Source of the DNA: Stenotrophomonas beteli | GTDB lineage: Bacteria > Pseudomonadota > Gammaproteobacteria > Xanthomonadales > Xanthomonadaceae | NCBI RefSeq assembly: GCF_001431665.1 | Contig: NZ_LLXV01000055.1 | Coordinates: 1 to 64,000, forward strand | Length of the DNA: 64,000 bases | Direction of reading: 5' to 3' | Shown here: one piece after another, positions 38,052 through 46,413 of the stretch | Layout of the letters: every line of letters starts with the position of its first letter | How positions within the stretch are numbered: the first letter of the stretch is position 1 | Notes under the pieces: generated by a model | Told to the model about the DNA's origin: nothing | What the model saw: the letters and a program-made list of their open reading frames with translations, nothing else | The model's database searches: none | Program-made: the position numbers and the translations under genes

Positions 38052-39461
38052 ATGACCACCACCTCCCGGGCCGAACTCCCCGCCCTCCTGCACACCCTGC
38101 GCAGCGCCTGGCAGTCGCAGCGCCCCACGCTGGACCAGCGCGAAGCCGACCTGCGCCGCCTGCGCGAAGCGCTGAAGCCACGCCTGGACGAAATGGCCAC
38201 GGCCATCGCCGAAGACTTCGGCCACCGCGCCCACGTTGAATCGAAGCTGGCCGATGGCATGAGTGTGCTGTCGGCCATCGACCACCTGCGCCGCCACCTG
38301 CGGCGCTGGTCGAAGCCGCAACGCGTGGGGGCCGGCTGGCGGCTGTGGCCGGCGCGCGCGCAGCTGCGGCCGACGCCGCTGGGCGTGGTGGGGGTGATCT
38401 CGCCCTGGAACTACCCGGTCACCCTGGCACTCGTGCCGTTGGCCACTGCGATTGCCGCCGGCAACCACGTGCTGCTCAAGCCCTCCGAACACACGCCGCG
38501 CACCAGCGCGTTCCTCGCCGACCTGCTGGCCAGCGTGTTCCCGCCTGATCGGGTGGCGGTGGTGCAGGGTGGGGCGGACGTGGCCGCGGCGGTGTCCTCG
38601 CTGCCGCTGGACCACCTGCTGTTCACTGGCTCGACGGCGGTTGGCCGCAAGGTGATGGCCGCCGCCGCCGAGCATCTGGTGCCGGTCACGCTGGAACTGG
38701 GCGGGAAGTCGCCGGCCATCGTCTGCCGCGATTTCCCGCTGGAAAAGGCCGCTGCGCGGCTGGCCACCGGCAAGTGGTTCAACGCGGGCCAGACCTGTAT
38801 CGCGCCGGATTACGTGCTGATCGACACCGTGCGCCAGCGCGAGTTCGTGCAGGCGCTGCAGCAGCAGGTACGCGAGCGCTATGGCGACTTCAGCGATGCC
38901 GACGACTACACCCGCATCATCAATGAAGGCCAGTACCAGCGCCTGCAGGGCTATCTGGCACAGGCGCGGCAACGCGGGGTGCCGGTGATTCCGTTGGCGC
39001 AGGTGGATGAGGTGCGCGCCGACCGCGAGCGCCTGCTGGTGCCGACCGTGGTGCTGGACCCACCGGACGACCTGGACCTGATGCGCGAGGAGATCTTCGG
39101 GCCGATCCTGCCGGTGCGGGCCTATCCGGACCTGGAGGCGGCGCTGGCCGACGTGCTGTCCCGTGACCGGCCGCTGGCGCTGTACCCCTTCAGCCACGAC
39201 ACGGCGACGGTGGAGCGCATCCTCGGCCGGGTGGTGGCCGGCGGCGTGACGGTGAATGACACGCTGCTGCACTTCGCCGCCGATGGCCTGCCGTTTGGCG
39301 GGGTAGGGGCCAGCGGCATGGGCGCGTACCACGGCCGCGCCGGGTTCGATGCGATGAGCAAGCGGCTGCCGGTGCTGTGGCAGTCGCGCTGGGCCGCCAG
39401 CGACCGGCTGCGGCCGCCGTATTCGAAGATTGCGGGGTTGTTGAGATTGCTGCTGCGGTGA
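38052..39461 (+). CDS. calB: Coniferyl aldehyde dehydrogenase-type NAD(P)+ dehydrogenase
   Basis: 469 residues from the ATG at 38052. Class 3 aldehyde dehydrogenase features are GVVGVISPWNYPVTLAL, GSTAVGRKVM for cofactor binding, catalytic Glu-215 (LELGGKSPA) and Cys-249 (NAGQTCIAPDYV), and EEIFGPILPV. The overall sequence resembles CalB, which oxidises coniferyl aldehyde to ferulate. The aromatic substrate is an inference from family resemblance, and no other lignin-monomer genes are adjacent. It is a single gene flanked by repeats. Confidence 0.8.
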   Translation: MTTTSRAELPALLHTLRSAWQSQRPTLDQREADLRRLREALKPRLDEMATAIAEDFGHRAHVESKLADGMSVLSAIDHLRRHLRRWSKPQRVGAGWRLWPARAQLRPTPLGVVGVISPWNYPVTLALVPLATAIAAGNHVLLKPSEHTPRTSAFLADLLASVFPPDRVAVVQGGADVAAAVSSLPLDHLLFTGSTAVGRKVMAAAAEHLVPVTLELGGKSPAIVCRDFPLEKAAARLATGKWFNAGQTCIAPDYVLIDTVRQREFVQALQQQVRERYGDFSDADDYTRIINEGQYQRLQGYLAQARQRGVPVIPLAQVDEVRADRERLLVPTVVLDPPDDLDLMREEIFGPILPVRAYPDLEAALADVLSRDRPLALYPFSHDTATVERILGRVVAGGVTVNDTLLHFAADGLPFGGVGASGMGAYHGRAGFDAMSKRLPVLWQSRWAASDRLRPPYSKIAGLLRLLLR

Positions 39462-39564
39462 AGCCACGCATGGCGTGGCTCTACTGACGGGACCGGATTC
39501 TGGTAGGTGCCAACCTTGGTTGGCACGCGGGGGCCGACCCGCGCCAACCAAGGTTGGCGCCTAC
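39462..39564. repeat. SMAG repeats between calB and xth
   Basis: A CCACGCATGGCGTGG-core unit ending CTAC (39462-39484) begins right after the calB stop. An inverted pair follows, GTAGGTGCCAACCTTGGTTGGC... (from 39503) facing its mirror ending CTAC at 39564. This pair ends 27 bp before xth. Confidence 0.85.
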
Positions 39565-39591
39565 CAAAGCAGGGCCGGGTAGAATGCCCGC

Positions 39592-40359
39592 ATGAAAATC
39601 GCCTCGTGGAACGTCAATTCGCTCAATGTCCGCCTGCCGCACCTGGAGCAGTGGCTCAAGGACTTCAGCCCGGACATCGTCGGCATCCAGGAAACCAAGC
39701 TGGAGGACCACAAGTTCCCCGATTCGGCGCTGATCGCCGCGGGCTACCGCAGCGTGTTCGCCGGCCAGAAGACCTACAACGGCGTGGCGCTGCTGTCGCG
39801 TGAGCCGGCGCAGGACGTGCAGATCGGCATTCCCGGCTTCGAGGACGAGCAGAAACGCGCCATCGCCGGTACCTTCGGCGACCTGCGGGTGATCAACCTG
39901 TACGTGGTCAACGGCCAGGACATCGGCACCGACAAGTACGACTACAAGCTGCGCTGGCTGGACGCGGTGCATGCCTGGATCGCCGGAGAACTGCAGCGGC
40001 ACCCGAAGCTGATCGTGATGGGCGACTTCAACATCGCCCCGGACGCGCGCGATGTGCACGACCCGGAGGTCTGGAACGACAACCACATCCTGACCTCCAC
40101 CGCCGAGCGTGGCGCATTGAACAAGCTGCTGCAGCTGGGCCTGCACGATGGCTTCCGCCTGCATAACGACGAGGCGGGCACCTTCAGCTGGTGGGATTAC
40201 CGCGCCGCCGGCTTCCGCCGCAACCTGGGCCTGCGCATCGACCTGACCCTGGTCTCCGAAGCGCTGAGGGGCAGTGCGGTGGCCTCGGGCATCGACCGCG
40301 AACCGCGCACCTGGGAACGCCCGAGCGACCATGCGCCGGCCTGGGTGCAGATCGGTTGA
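39592..40359 (+). CDS. xth: Exodeoxyribonuclease III
   Basis: 255 residues, the normal length. It has MKIASWNVNSLNVRLPHL with metal-site Asn-7, IVGIQETKL with catalytic Glu, VMGDFNIAPDARDVHD with the Asp-Asn pair, and a C-terminal RPSDHAPAWVQI with the catalytic Asp-His. It is an AP endonuclease and 3'-repair exonuclease in base-excision repair. Confidence 0.96.
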   Translation: MKIASWNVNSLNVRLPHLEQWLKDFSPDIVGIQETKLEDHKFPDSALIAAGYRSVFAGQKTYNGVALLSREPAQDVQIGIPGFEDEQKRAIAGTFGDLRVINLYVVNGQDIGTDKYDYKLRWLDAVHAWIAGELQRHPKLIVMGDFNIAPDARDVHDPEVWNDNHILTSTAERGALNKLLQLGLHDGFRLHNDEAGTFSWWDYRAAGFRRNLGLRIDLTLVSEALRGSAVASGIDREPRTWERPSDHAPAWVQIG

Positions 40360-40361
40360 AC

Positions 40362-40392
40362 GAACAGGGCCCGACGATTGCCGGGCCCGTTC
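40362..40392 (+). terminator. Hairpin terminator after xth
   Basis: GAAC-A-GGGCCCG (40362-40373) pairs with CGGGCCC-GTTC (40382-40392) with one bulged A. It starts 2 bp after the stop. The T-run is short. Confidence 0.6.
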
Positions 40393-40401
40393 TGAACCAT
40401 C

Positions 40402-40423
40402 TGCGGCCAGCGGCCGGCACTAC
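40402..40423. repeat. SMAG-type half repeat
   Basis: GCGGCCAGCGGCCGGCACTAC, one inverted unit of the GCCGGCCGCTGGCCGGC sub-family ending CTAC. It lies 7 bp past the stop of the minus-strand GlsB-type gene. Confidence 0.75.
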
Positions 40424-40430
40424 CCTCAGA

Positions 40431-40682
40431 TCACCGTATGCTCTTGCGGGTGAACAGGTTGACGATCGCCAGCAGGATCACCGCACCGATCAGCGAGAAC
40501 AGGAAGGTGCGGAGGGTGATCGCTTCGTTGATGCCGCCGCCGAACAGCCAACCGGAAATCAGCGCGCCGACGATGCCGACCACGATGTTGAGGATGATGC
40601 CCTGCTGGGCATCGCGCTTCATGATGATGCTGGCCAGCCAGCCTACGATGCCGCCGACGATCAGCCAGATGATGATGCCCAT
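40431..40682 (-). CDS. GlsB/YeaQ/YmgE-family stress-response membrane protein
   Basis: 83 residues from the ATG at 40682, preceded by GGAGG. Three hydrophobic helices carry conserved glycines (IIWLIVGGIVGWLASIIMK, ILNIVVGIVGALISGWLFGG, LIGAVILLAIVNLF), the transglycosylase-associated (Transgly_assoc) family pattern. Members are small inner-membrane proteins linked to envelope or general stress; the molecular role is unknown. A much longer in-frame extension upstream lies antisense to rsmG and was rejected. Confidence 0.9.
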   Translation of the reverse strand: MGIIIWLIVGGIVGWLASIIMKRDAQQGIILNIVVGIVGALISGWLFGGGINEAITLRTFLFSLIGAVILLAIVNLFTRKSIR

Positions 40683-40766
40683 GATCGAACCTCCGGTGGG
40701 AAACTGTGACCAGTTGACGCGCACCGCCGTGAACCCGTCGTGCAATTGCGTGATGGGCGCGTGCGG

Positions 40767-41366
40767 ATGAGCCTGCCAGCGACCCTCGACGGCCCCTGGC
40801 GCTTCGGCCCGGTGACGGTCTGGCGGCGCCCGCACGTGCCCGGCCAGCGCGGCGAGCCGCAGGCGCGGCAGGTGCTGGCGCAGGCGCTGGGCGCCGACCC
40901 GGAGACGCTGCCGCTGGTCCGCGATGACAAGGGCCGGCCGGAGCTGAGCGGCCCGTTGGCCCACTACGGCACCGGCTGGAGCCACAGCGGCGAGGTGCTG
41001 CTGGTGGCCCTGGGCGAGGGCGTCCGCCTGGGCGTGGACCTGGAGCTGCTGCGGCCGCGGGCCCGCCTGCTGGAGATCGTGCAGCGCTTCTTCCACCCCG
41101 AGGAGGTGGCTTGGCTGGAAAGCCTGGACGAGGCCGGCCGCGAGCACTGGTTCTTCCGCGTGTGGTGCATCAAGGAGGCCATCCTGAAGGCGCATGGGCA
41201 GGGCATCTCGTTCGGCCTGCACCGCCTGCAGCTGGCGCCCGGGGCCGATGGCGCCCTGCATCTGCGCTGGTGCGACCCGGAACTGGGCGAGGCCGCGCGC
41301 TGGCACCTGCACGAGTGGCAGGCCAGCGGCCAGTTCCGCGCGGCATTGGCCTGGTATCCGCATTGA
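40767..41366 (+). CDS. Sfp-type 4'-phosphopantetheinyl transferase
   Basis: 199 residues from the ATG at 40767; a GTG at 40740 is an alternative. The two family motifs are present: VRLGVDLELL (Mg2+ site) and FFRVWCIKEAILKAHGQGI (W-x-x-KEA). The enzyme moves phosphopantetheine from CoA to a carrier-protein Ser, activating fatty-acid, polyketide or peptide synthases. No carrier-protein gene is nearby. It is followed by rsmG after 39 bp. Confidence 0.9.
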   Translation: MSLPATLDGPWRFGPVTVWRRPHVPGQRGEPQARQVLAQALGADPETLPLVRDDKGRPELSGPLAHYGTGWSHSGEVLLVALGEGVRLGVDLELLRPRARLLEIVQRFFHPEEVAWLESLDEAGREHWFFRVWCIKEAILKAHGQGISFGLHRLQLAPGADGALHLRWCDPELGEAARWHLHEWQASGQFRAALAWYPH

Positions 41367-41405
41367 AGCGGGGAGTCGGCGTGCAAAACCGGCGATAATG
41401 CCGGC

Positions 41406-42044
41406 ATGAGCGAACACCCACTTCCCGCCAGCGTGGCCGCCACGCTGGAACAGGGCCTGGCCAGCATGGGCCTGGACGCCGCGCTGGCGCCGCCGCTGCT
41501 GCGCTATCTGGCCCTGCTGCACCGCTGGAACGGCACCTACAACCTCACCGCCATCCGCGACCCGCAGGAGATGGTCACCCGCCACCTGCTCGACTCGCTG
41601 GCGATGCAGCCGTTCGTGGCCGATGGCAGCCTGGCCGACCTCGGCACCGGCCCCGGGTTGCCCGGCATCCCGCTGGCGATCGCCTGCCCGGGCCTGCAGG
41701 TCACCCTGGTCGAGAGCAACGGCAAGAAGGCGCGCTTCATGCGCGAAGCCGTGCGCCAGCTCGGCCTGGGCAACGCTCGCGTGGCCGAGTCGCGCGCCGA
41801 GGCGCTGGACGAGGCCGGCCGCTACGACCAGCTGACCGCGCGCGCGATGGACACCCTGGCCGGCATCGTCCGCGTCGGTGGCCACCTGCTGCGCCCCGGC
41901 GGCGTGTTGCTGGCCATGAAGGGCGTCTACCCGCATGAGGAGATCGCCGACCTGCCGGCGGGCTGGCAGGTGCGTGAGGTGACCCCGCTGAGCGTGCCCG
42001 GCCTGGCCGGCGAACGCCACCTGGTCACCGTTACAGGCCCCTGA
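41406..42044 (+). CDS. rsmG: 16S rRNA (guanine-527-N7) methyltransferase
   Basis: 212 residues. The S-adenosylmethionine site is [17 protein letters not shown], and the N-terminal [20 protein letters not shown] is typical of RsmG/GidB. It methylates G527 of 16S rRNA; loss gives low-level streptomycin resistance in other bacteria. It is next to parA-parB, the common arrangement near many bacterial origins. Confidence 0.97.
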   Translation: MSEHPLPASVAATLEQGLASMGLDAALAPPLLRYLALLHRWNGTYNLTAIRDPQEMVTRHLLDSLAMQPFVADGSLADLGTGPGLPGIPLAIACPGLQVTLVESNGKKARFMREAVRQLGLGNARVAESRAEALDEAGRYDQLTARAMDTLAGIVRVGGHLLRPGGVLLAMKGVYPHEEIADLPAGWQVREVTPLSVPGLAGERHLVTVTGP

Positions 42045-42091
42045 TTCCCGCCGCCAGCCCCTTGTGCAACAACGGGTTGGCGATCCACGAT

Positions 42092-42120
42092 TTCCGCAAG
42101 GGGCCGGTTGTACGCATAAT
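42092..42120 (+). promoter_or_regulatory. Putative sigma70 promoter of parAB
   Basis: TTCCGC (42092-42097), a 17-bp spacer and CATAAT (42115-42120), 36 bp before the parA ATG. The same CATAAT -10 appears before rpmB. Confidence 0.5.
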
Positions 42121-42156
42121 GACCGGTCCCAGCACACGTCGACGAGGCACACCCGC

Positions 42157-42954
42157 ATGGCCCGCATCATCGCCATCGCCAACCAGAAGGGTGGCGTCGG
42201 CAAGACCACGACCGCCGTCAACCTGGCCGCTTCCCTGGCCAACGCACCCAAGCGCGTGCTGTTGGTCGACCTGGATTCGCAGGGCAACGCGACCATGGGC
42301 AGTGGCGTGGACAAACGCGAGCTGGCCGCCTCCACCTGTGACCTGCTGCTGGGCGAGAACAGCGCCGCCGACGTGCGCGTGCAGACGGCCGAAGGCTACG
42401 ACCTGCTGCCCGGCAACATCGACCTGACCGCCGCCGAGATCCAGCTGATGGCGCAGAGCGAGCGCGAGCAGCGGCTGAAGCGCGCGCTGGCACCGATCCG
42501 CGACGAGTACGACTACATCCTGATCGACTGCCCGCCGGCGCTGTCGCTGCTGACGCTCAACGCGCTGGCCGCCGCCGATTCGGTGATCGTGCCGATGCAG
42601 TGCGAGTACTACGCGCTGGAAGGCCTGAGCGCGCTGGTGGAAACCATCGAAGCGCTGCGCACCAGCCTGAACCCCGCGCTGGAGATCGAAGGCGTGCTGC
42701 GCACCATGTTCGATGTGCGCAACAACCTGGCCAACGCGGTCTCGGCCGAGCTCACCGAGCACTTCGGCGACCGCGTGTTCCGCACCATCGTGCCGCGCAA
42801 CGTGCGCCTGGCCGAGGCGCCCAGCCATGGCCAGAGCATCGTTGGCTATGACCGCGCCTCGCGCGGTGGCGTGGCCTACCTGGGCCTGGCCGGCGAGATC
42901 ATCCGCCGCAACAACGAACGCAACAAGGCCAGCAAGGCCGTGGAGATCGTCTGA
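42157..42954 (+). CDS. parA: Chromosome partitioning ATPase ParA (Soj)
   Basis: 265 residues from the ATG at 42157. It has the deviant Walker A IAIANQKGGVGKTTTAVNLA with the signature Lys, VLLVDLDSQGNATMG, and Walker B DYILIDCPPAL. ParA binds DNA non-specifically in its ATP form and moves ParB-parS complexes. The parB ATG overlaps the stop (TGATG). No parS site is visible in this window. Confidence 0.97.
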   Translation: MARIIAIANQKGGVGKTTTAVNLAASLANAPKRVLLVDLDSQGNATMGSGVDKRELAASTCDLLLGENSAADVRVQTAEGYDLLPGNIDLTAAEIQLMAQSEREQRLKRALAPIRDEYDYILIDCPPALSLLTLNALAAADSVIVPMQCEYYALEGLSALVETIEALRTSLNPALEIEGVLRTMFDVRNNLANAVSAELTEHFGDRVFRTIVPRNVRLAEAPSHGQSIVGYDRASRGGVAYLGLAGEIIRRNNERNKASKAVEIV

Positions 42955-43877
42955 TGACCAGCAGCAAGCCGGCAGCCAAGAAGCGAGGCCTCGGCCGTGG
43001 CCTGGATGCGCTGCTGGGCCCGAAAGGCGCGGTCAGCCAGGTGCAGGCCACCACCGCGGTGATCGAGCCGCTGCCGGGTGAAGTGCTGCGCAAGTTGCCG
43101 GTCGGCCAGCTGCAGCCGGGCAAGTACCAGCCGCGCCGCGAGATGGACGAGGGCAAGCTGTCCGAGCTGGCCGACTCGATCAAGTCGCAGGGCGTGATCC
43201 AGCCGATCCTGGTGCGCCAGCTGCCGGCGGGCAACTACGAAATCGTCGCCGGTGAACGCCGCTGGCGCGCATCGCAGCTGGCCGGGCTGGACGAAGTGCC
43301 GGTGGTGGTGCGCGAGCTGGAAGACCGCACCGTCATCGCGATGGCGCTGATCGAGAACATCCAGCGCGAAGACCTCAACCCGCTGGAAGAAGCCGAGGCG
43401 CTGCAGCGGCTGATCAGCGAATTCACCCTGACCCATGCCGAGGCCGCCGAGGCCGTCGGCCGCTCGCGCGCGGCGGTGTCCAACCTGCTGCGCCTGCTGG
43501 AGCTGCCGGTGGCGATCCGCCTGCTGCTGGAAACCCGCCGCCTGGAAATGGGCCACGCCCGTGCGCTGCTGACCCTCGCCCCCGAGCTGGCCGGCAAGCT
43601 GGCACAGGAAGCGGCCGATGAAGGCTGGTCGGTGCGCGAGGTCGAGCGCCGCGCGCAGGCGTTTGCCGCCGGCAAGGTGCCGAGCAACCGCCCGGTGGCC
43701 ACGCCGAAGGTGCAGCAGGCCGACATCGCCTCGCTGGAAACCGAGCTGTCCGAAGCGCTCGGCGCCAAGGTGGCGATCAACCACGGCCGTGGCGGCAAGG
43801 GCAAGCTGATCATCCACTACACCGACCTGGACACCCTGGACGGCGTGCTGGAAAAGCTGCGTACGCGCCAGGGCTGA
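42954..43877 (+). CDS. parB: Chromosome partitioning protein ParB (Spo0J)
   Basis: 307 residues. The N-terminal KRGLGRGLDALLG is the ParA-contacting tail. The CTPase fold includes the box II-like segment IVAGERRWRAS and ENIQREDLNPLEEAEA. The helix-turn-helix LTHAEAAEAVGRSRAAVSNL reads parS, and the C-terminal dimerisation part ends VLEKLRTRQG. ParB clamps spread around parS and recruit condensin. Confidence 0.97.
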   Translation: MTSSKPAAKKRGLGRGLDALLGPKGAVSQVQATTAVIEPLPGEVLRKLPVGQLQPGKYQPRREMDEGKLSELADSIKSQGVIQPILVRQLPAGNYEIVAGERRWRASQLAGLDEVPVVVRELEDRTVIAMALIENIQREDLNPLEEAEALQRLISEFTLTHAEAAEAVGRSRAAVSNLLRLLELPVAIRLLLETRRLEMGHARALLTLAPELAGKLAQEAADEGWSVREVERRAQAFAAGKVPSNRPVATPKVQQADIASLETELSEALGAKVAINHGRGGKGKLIIHYTDLDTLDGVLEKLRTRQG

Positions 43878-43962
43878 GCCCGGCGCCACATCACGCCGGC
43901 CGACGCATCCCCGCGACGTCGTCCACGCCGATGGCAGCGGGGTGCTTTGATCGAGACCCGCG

Positions 43963-44928
43963 ATGACCATCCTGCTTACCGGCGCTGCCGGCTTCATCGG
44001 TGCCTACACCGCCCGCGCGCTGCTGGAGGCCGGCCAGGCCGTGGTCGGCCTGGACAACTTCAACGACTACTACGACCCGCAGATCAAGCGTGACCGCGTG
44101 GCCGCGCTGTGCCCGGCGCTGGACCTGCGCACGCTGGACCTGACCGACCGCGACGGCCTGGCCGCGCTGTTCGACGAGGTGAAACCGACCGCGGTGATCC
44201 ACCTGGCCGCGCAGGCCGGCGTGCGCTACTCGCTGGAAAACCCGCACGCCTACGTCGACAGCAACCTGGTGGGCTTCGTCAACATGCTCGAGCTGTGCCG
44301 CCACCGTGGCGTGCAGCACCTGGTGTATGCCTCCAGCAGTTCGGTCTACGGCGATTCGGCCACGCCGCCGTTCTCCGAGGACCAGCGCGTGGACCAGCCG
44401 CGCTCGCTGTACGCCGCGACCAAGGCCGCCAATGAGCTGATGGCCTACACCTACGCGCAGCTGTACGGCCTGCATGCCACCGGCCTGCGCTTCTTCACCG
44501 TGTATGGCCCGTGGGGCCGTCCGGACATGGCACCGCTGCTGTTCTCCCGCGCGGTGCTGGCCGGGCGACCGATCGACGTGTTCAACGAAGGCCGCATGCA
44601 GCGCGATTTCACACATGTCTCCGACATCGTGGCCGGTATCCTCGGCGCCCTCGCGCATCCGGCCGACGGCCCGGTGCCGCACCGGGTGTTCAACCTCGGC
44701 AACCATACGCCGGTCGAGCTGGAGCGCTTCATCGGCGTGATCGAGCAGGCTGCCGGCCGTCCTGCGCAGAAGGTCTACAAGCCCATGCAGCCCGGCGACA
44801 TGGTGCGCACGATGGCCGATACCCGGCGCGCACATGACGCTTTCGGCTTCGATGCGGTGACCCCGATCGAACAGGGCCTGCCGCCCGTCGTGCAGTGGTG
44901 CCGCGAGTATTTTGGTGATCGCGCCTGA
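43963..44928 (+). CDS. UDP-glucuronate 4-epimerase-type NAD-dependent epimerase
   Basis: 321 residues. It is an extended short-chain dehydrogenase with LTGAAGFIGAY for NAD, the Ser/Tyr/Lys triad in ASSSSVYG and YAATKAA, and GLDNFNDYYDPQIK. FFTVYGPWGRPDMAPLLF is characteristic of UDP-glucuronate 4-epimerases (LpsL/Cap1J), which make UDP-galacturonate for LPS and capsule. The next gene is a DPM1-like glycosyltransferase 90 bp on. UDP-glucose-type epimerisation cannot be fully excluded. Confidence 0.85.
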   Translation: MTILLTGAAGFIGAYTARALLEAGQAVVGLDNFNDYYDPQIKRDRVAALCPALDLRTLDLTDRDGLAALFDEVKPTAVIHLAAQAGVRYSLENPHAYVDSNLVGFVNMLELCRHRGVQHLVYASSSSVYGDSATPPFSEDQRVDQPRSLYAATKAANELMAYTYAQLYGLHATGLRFFTVYGPWGRPDMAPLLFSRAVLAGRPIDVFNEGRMQRDFTHVSDIVAGILGALAHPADGPVPHRVFNLGNHTPVELERFIGVIEQAAGRPAQKVYKPMQPGDMVRTMADTRRAHDAFGFDAVTPIEQGLPPVVQWCREYFGDRA

Positions 44929-45018
44929 GGACGGATCCTCACGCCACGGGGTTCATCTTCGGATAACCTCGGTTTCGGAGAATGCGCGGTCTTTGTCCCC
45001 CCTTTGGCCGAGTGCCTT

Positions 45019-45741
45019 ATGAGCCAACCCGAGCTTTCCGTTGTCGTCCCGGTATTCAACGAGCGCGACAATGTCGCCCCGCTGGTCGCCGAAATCACTG
45101 CTGCGCTGCGTGGCCGGCTGCCGTTCGAGATCGTCTACATCGACGATCACTCGCGCGATGACACCCTGGCGGTGCTGCAGGGGCTGAAGGCAACCACCCC
45201 GGAACTGCGCGTGCTGCACCATGTGAACCAGAGCGGGCAGAGCACCGCGGTTCGCACCGGCGTCAAGCACGCGCGCGCGCCGTGGATCGCCACCCTGGAC
45301 GGCGATGGCCAGAACGATCCGGCCGATATTCCCAAGCTGCTCGCCGCACGCGACGCCGCCGAGGCGCAGGTGAAGCTGTTCGCCGGCTGGCGCGTCAACC
45401 GCCAGGACAGCGGCAGCAAGCGCTGGGCCAGCAAATGGGCCAACGCCATCCGTGCACGCATGCTGCGCGACGATACGCCCGATACCGGCTGCGGCATCAA
45501 GCTGTTCGAACGCAGCGCGTTCCTCGACCTGCCGTACTTCGACCACATGCACCGCTACCTGCCTGCGCTGATGCAGCGCGCCGGCTGGAAGACCACCAGC
45601 GTGCCGGTCAACCACCGCCACCGTACCGCTGGCGTGTCCAAGTACAACAACCTCGGCCGCGCGCTGGTCGGCATCCGCGACCTGCGTGGCGTGGCCTGGC
45701 TGATCACCCGCAGCAAGCGCACCGCGGTGGAGGAGCGTTGA
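45019..45741 (+). CDS. Family 2 glycosyltransferase, polyprenyl-phosphate sugar synthase type
   Basis: 240 residues from the ATG at 45019. It has the GT-A fold: LSVVVPVFNERDNV, FEIVYIDDHSRDDTL, and the metal-binding ATLDGDGQNDP. RQDSGSKRWASKWANAIR and DTGCGIKLF are shared with dolichol-phosphate-mannose synthase-like enzymes. It has no transmembrane tail. It probably charges undecaprenyl phosphate with a sugar, perhaps galacturonate given the epimerase upstream (inference). The next ATG overlaps its stop (TGATG). Confidence 0.87.
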   Translation: MSQPELSVVVPVFNERDNVAPLVAEITAALRGRLPFEIVYIDDHSRDDTLAVLQGLKATTPELRVLHHVNQSGQSTAVRTGVKHARAPWIATLDGDGQNDPADIPKLLAARDAAEAQVKLFAGWRVNRQDSGSKRWASKWANAIRARMLRDDTPDTGCGIKLFERSAFLDLPYFDHMHRYLPALMQRAGWKTTSVPVNHRHRTAGVSKYNNLGRALVGIRDLRGVAWLITRSKRTAVEER

Positions 45742-46088
45742 TGGACCTGGAGCTGCATTGGCTGGACCAGCCGCTGACCTGGCTGTACTGGACCGGCCTG
45801 CACGTGACCGGCTGGAAGCTGATCGGCTATACCGGCGCGCTGATGTTCGGCGGCCGCTGGCTGGTCCAGTTCGTCGCGTCCAAGCGCGCCGGCAAGCCGG
45901 TGATCCCGCGCCTGTTCTGGTACATGAGCGTGCTCGGCAGCCTGATGACGCTGAGCTACTTCCTGTTCTCGGCCAAGCAGGACTCGGTGGGCGTGCTGCA
46001 GAACCTGTTCCCGGCGTTCACCGCGCTGTACAGCCTGCACCTGGACATCAAGCACCGCGGCTGGAAGCGCGACAAGGCCAGCCACTGA
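45741..46088 (+). CDS. LAB_N domain (lipid-A-disaccharide-synthase N-terminal-like) membrane protein
   Basis: 115 residues with three or so transmembrane helices (WKLIGYTGALMFGGRWLVQF, RLFWYMSVLGSLMTLSYFLF, GVLQNLFPAFTALYSLHL) and the LAB_N hallmark GRWLVQF...SKR. The domain is named for the start of some LpxB proteins but stands alone here. It is grouped with the MtN3/SWEET transporter clan (from memory), so a lipid-linked sugar flippase role is plausible. It is co-translated with the glycosyltransferase through a 1-nt overlap. Confidence 0.85.
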   Translation: MDLELHWLDQPLTWLYWTGLHVTGWKLIGYTGALMFGGRWLVQFVASKRAGKPVIPRLFWYMSVLGSLMTLSYFLFSAKQDSVGVLQNLFPAFTALYSLHLDIKHRGWKRDKASH

Positions 46089-46095
46089 GGCCCCA

Positions 46096-46133
46096 GGGTC
46101 GGATCCCTTTCCGCAGGAAAGGGCTCTGACCCC
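46096..46133. repeat. GGGGTC-type palindrome after the LAB_N gene
   Basis: GGGTCGGATCCCTTTCC, GCA, GGAAAGGGCTCTGACCC: copy of the second palindrome family, 8 bp after the stop of the epimerase-GT-LAB_N cassette. Confidence 0.8.
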
Positions 46134-46161
46134 GTCCGGATCACCCCGTCCGGATCTGCGG

Positions 46162-46317
46162 CGCATCCACGCATGACGTGGATCTACTGCATGTTCGGCG
46201 GCCGGCTCCCGGCCCTGCCTGCCGTGGGTAGCGTCGACGACTGTCAGTCGACTTTCGCGCGGAGCGCGGACTTTGCCGCATCTGGCGGAAGAGCAGCCGA
46301 CTAACAGTCGGCTCTAC
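46162..46317. repeat. SMAG-type repeats before the DUF885 gene
   Basis: An ATCCACGCATGACGTGGATCTAC unit (to 46187) and an inverted pair from 46228 (GTAGCGTCGACGACTGTCAGTCGAC) to 46317 (CCGACTAACAGTCGGCTCTAC). The second pair is the TCGACTGTCAGTCGA sub-family seen again at 60.9 kb. The gap 46089-46413 holds no other visible gene. Confidence 0.78.
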
Positions 46318-46413
46318 CACGCGCCTCCGGCGCTGCAGGCAGGACCTTCGTCCCATGCCACGGGCGATGGGGGGTGCCATGATCGGGCTCTGCCTTCCCG
46401 GGAACCTGTGCTC

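Noticed and set aside
40740..42335. Long minus-strand frame that would extend the GlsB-type gene to 634 codons
   Set aside because: The 83-codon gene has GGAGG at its own ATG. The extension is antisense to the phosphopantetheinyl transferase and rsmG.
42157..43877. Search for a parS site near parAB
   Set aside because: No sequence close to TGTTNCACGTGAAACA was found in the window. Several CACGTG hits (for example near 27402) lie inside genes and lack the flanks.
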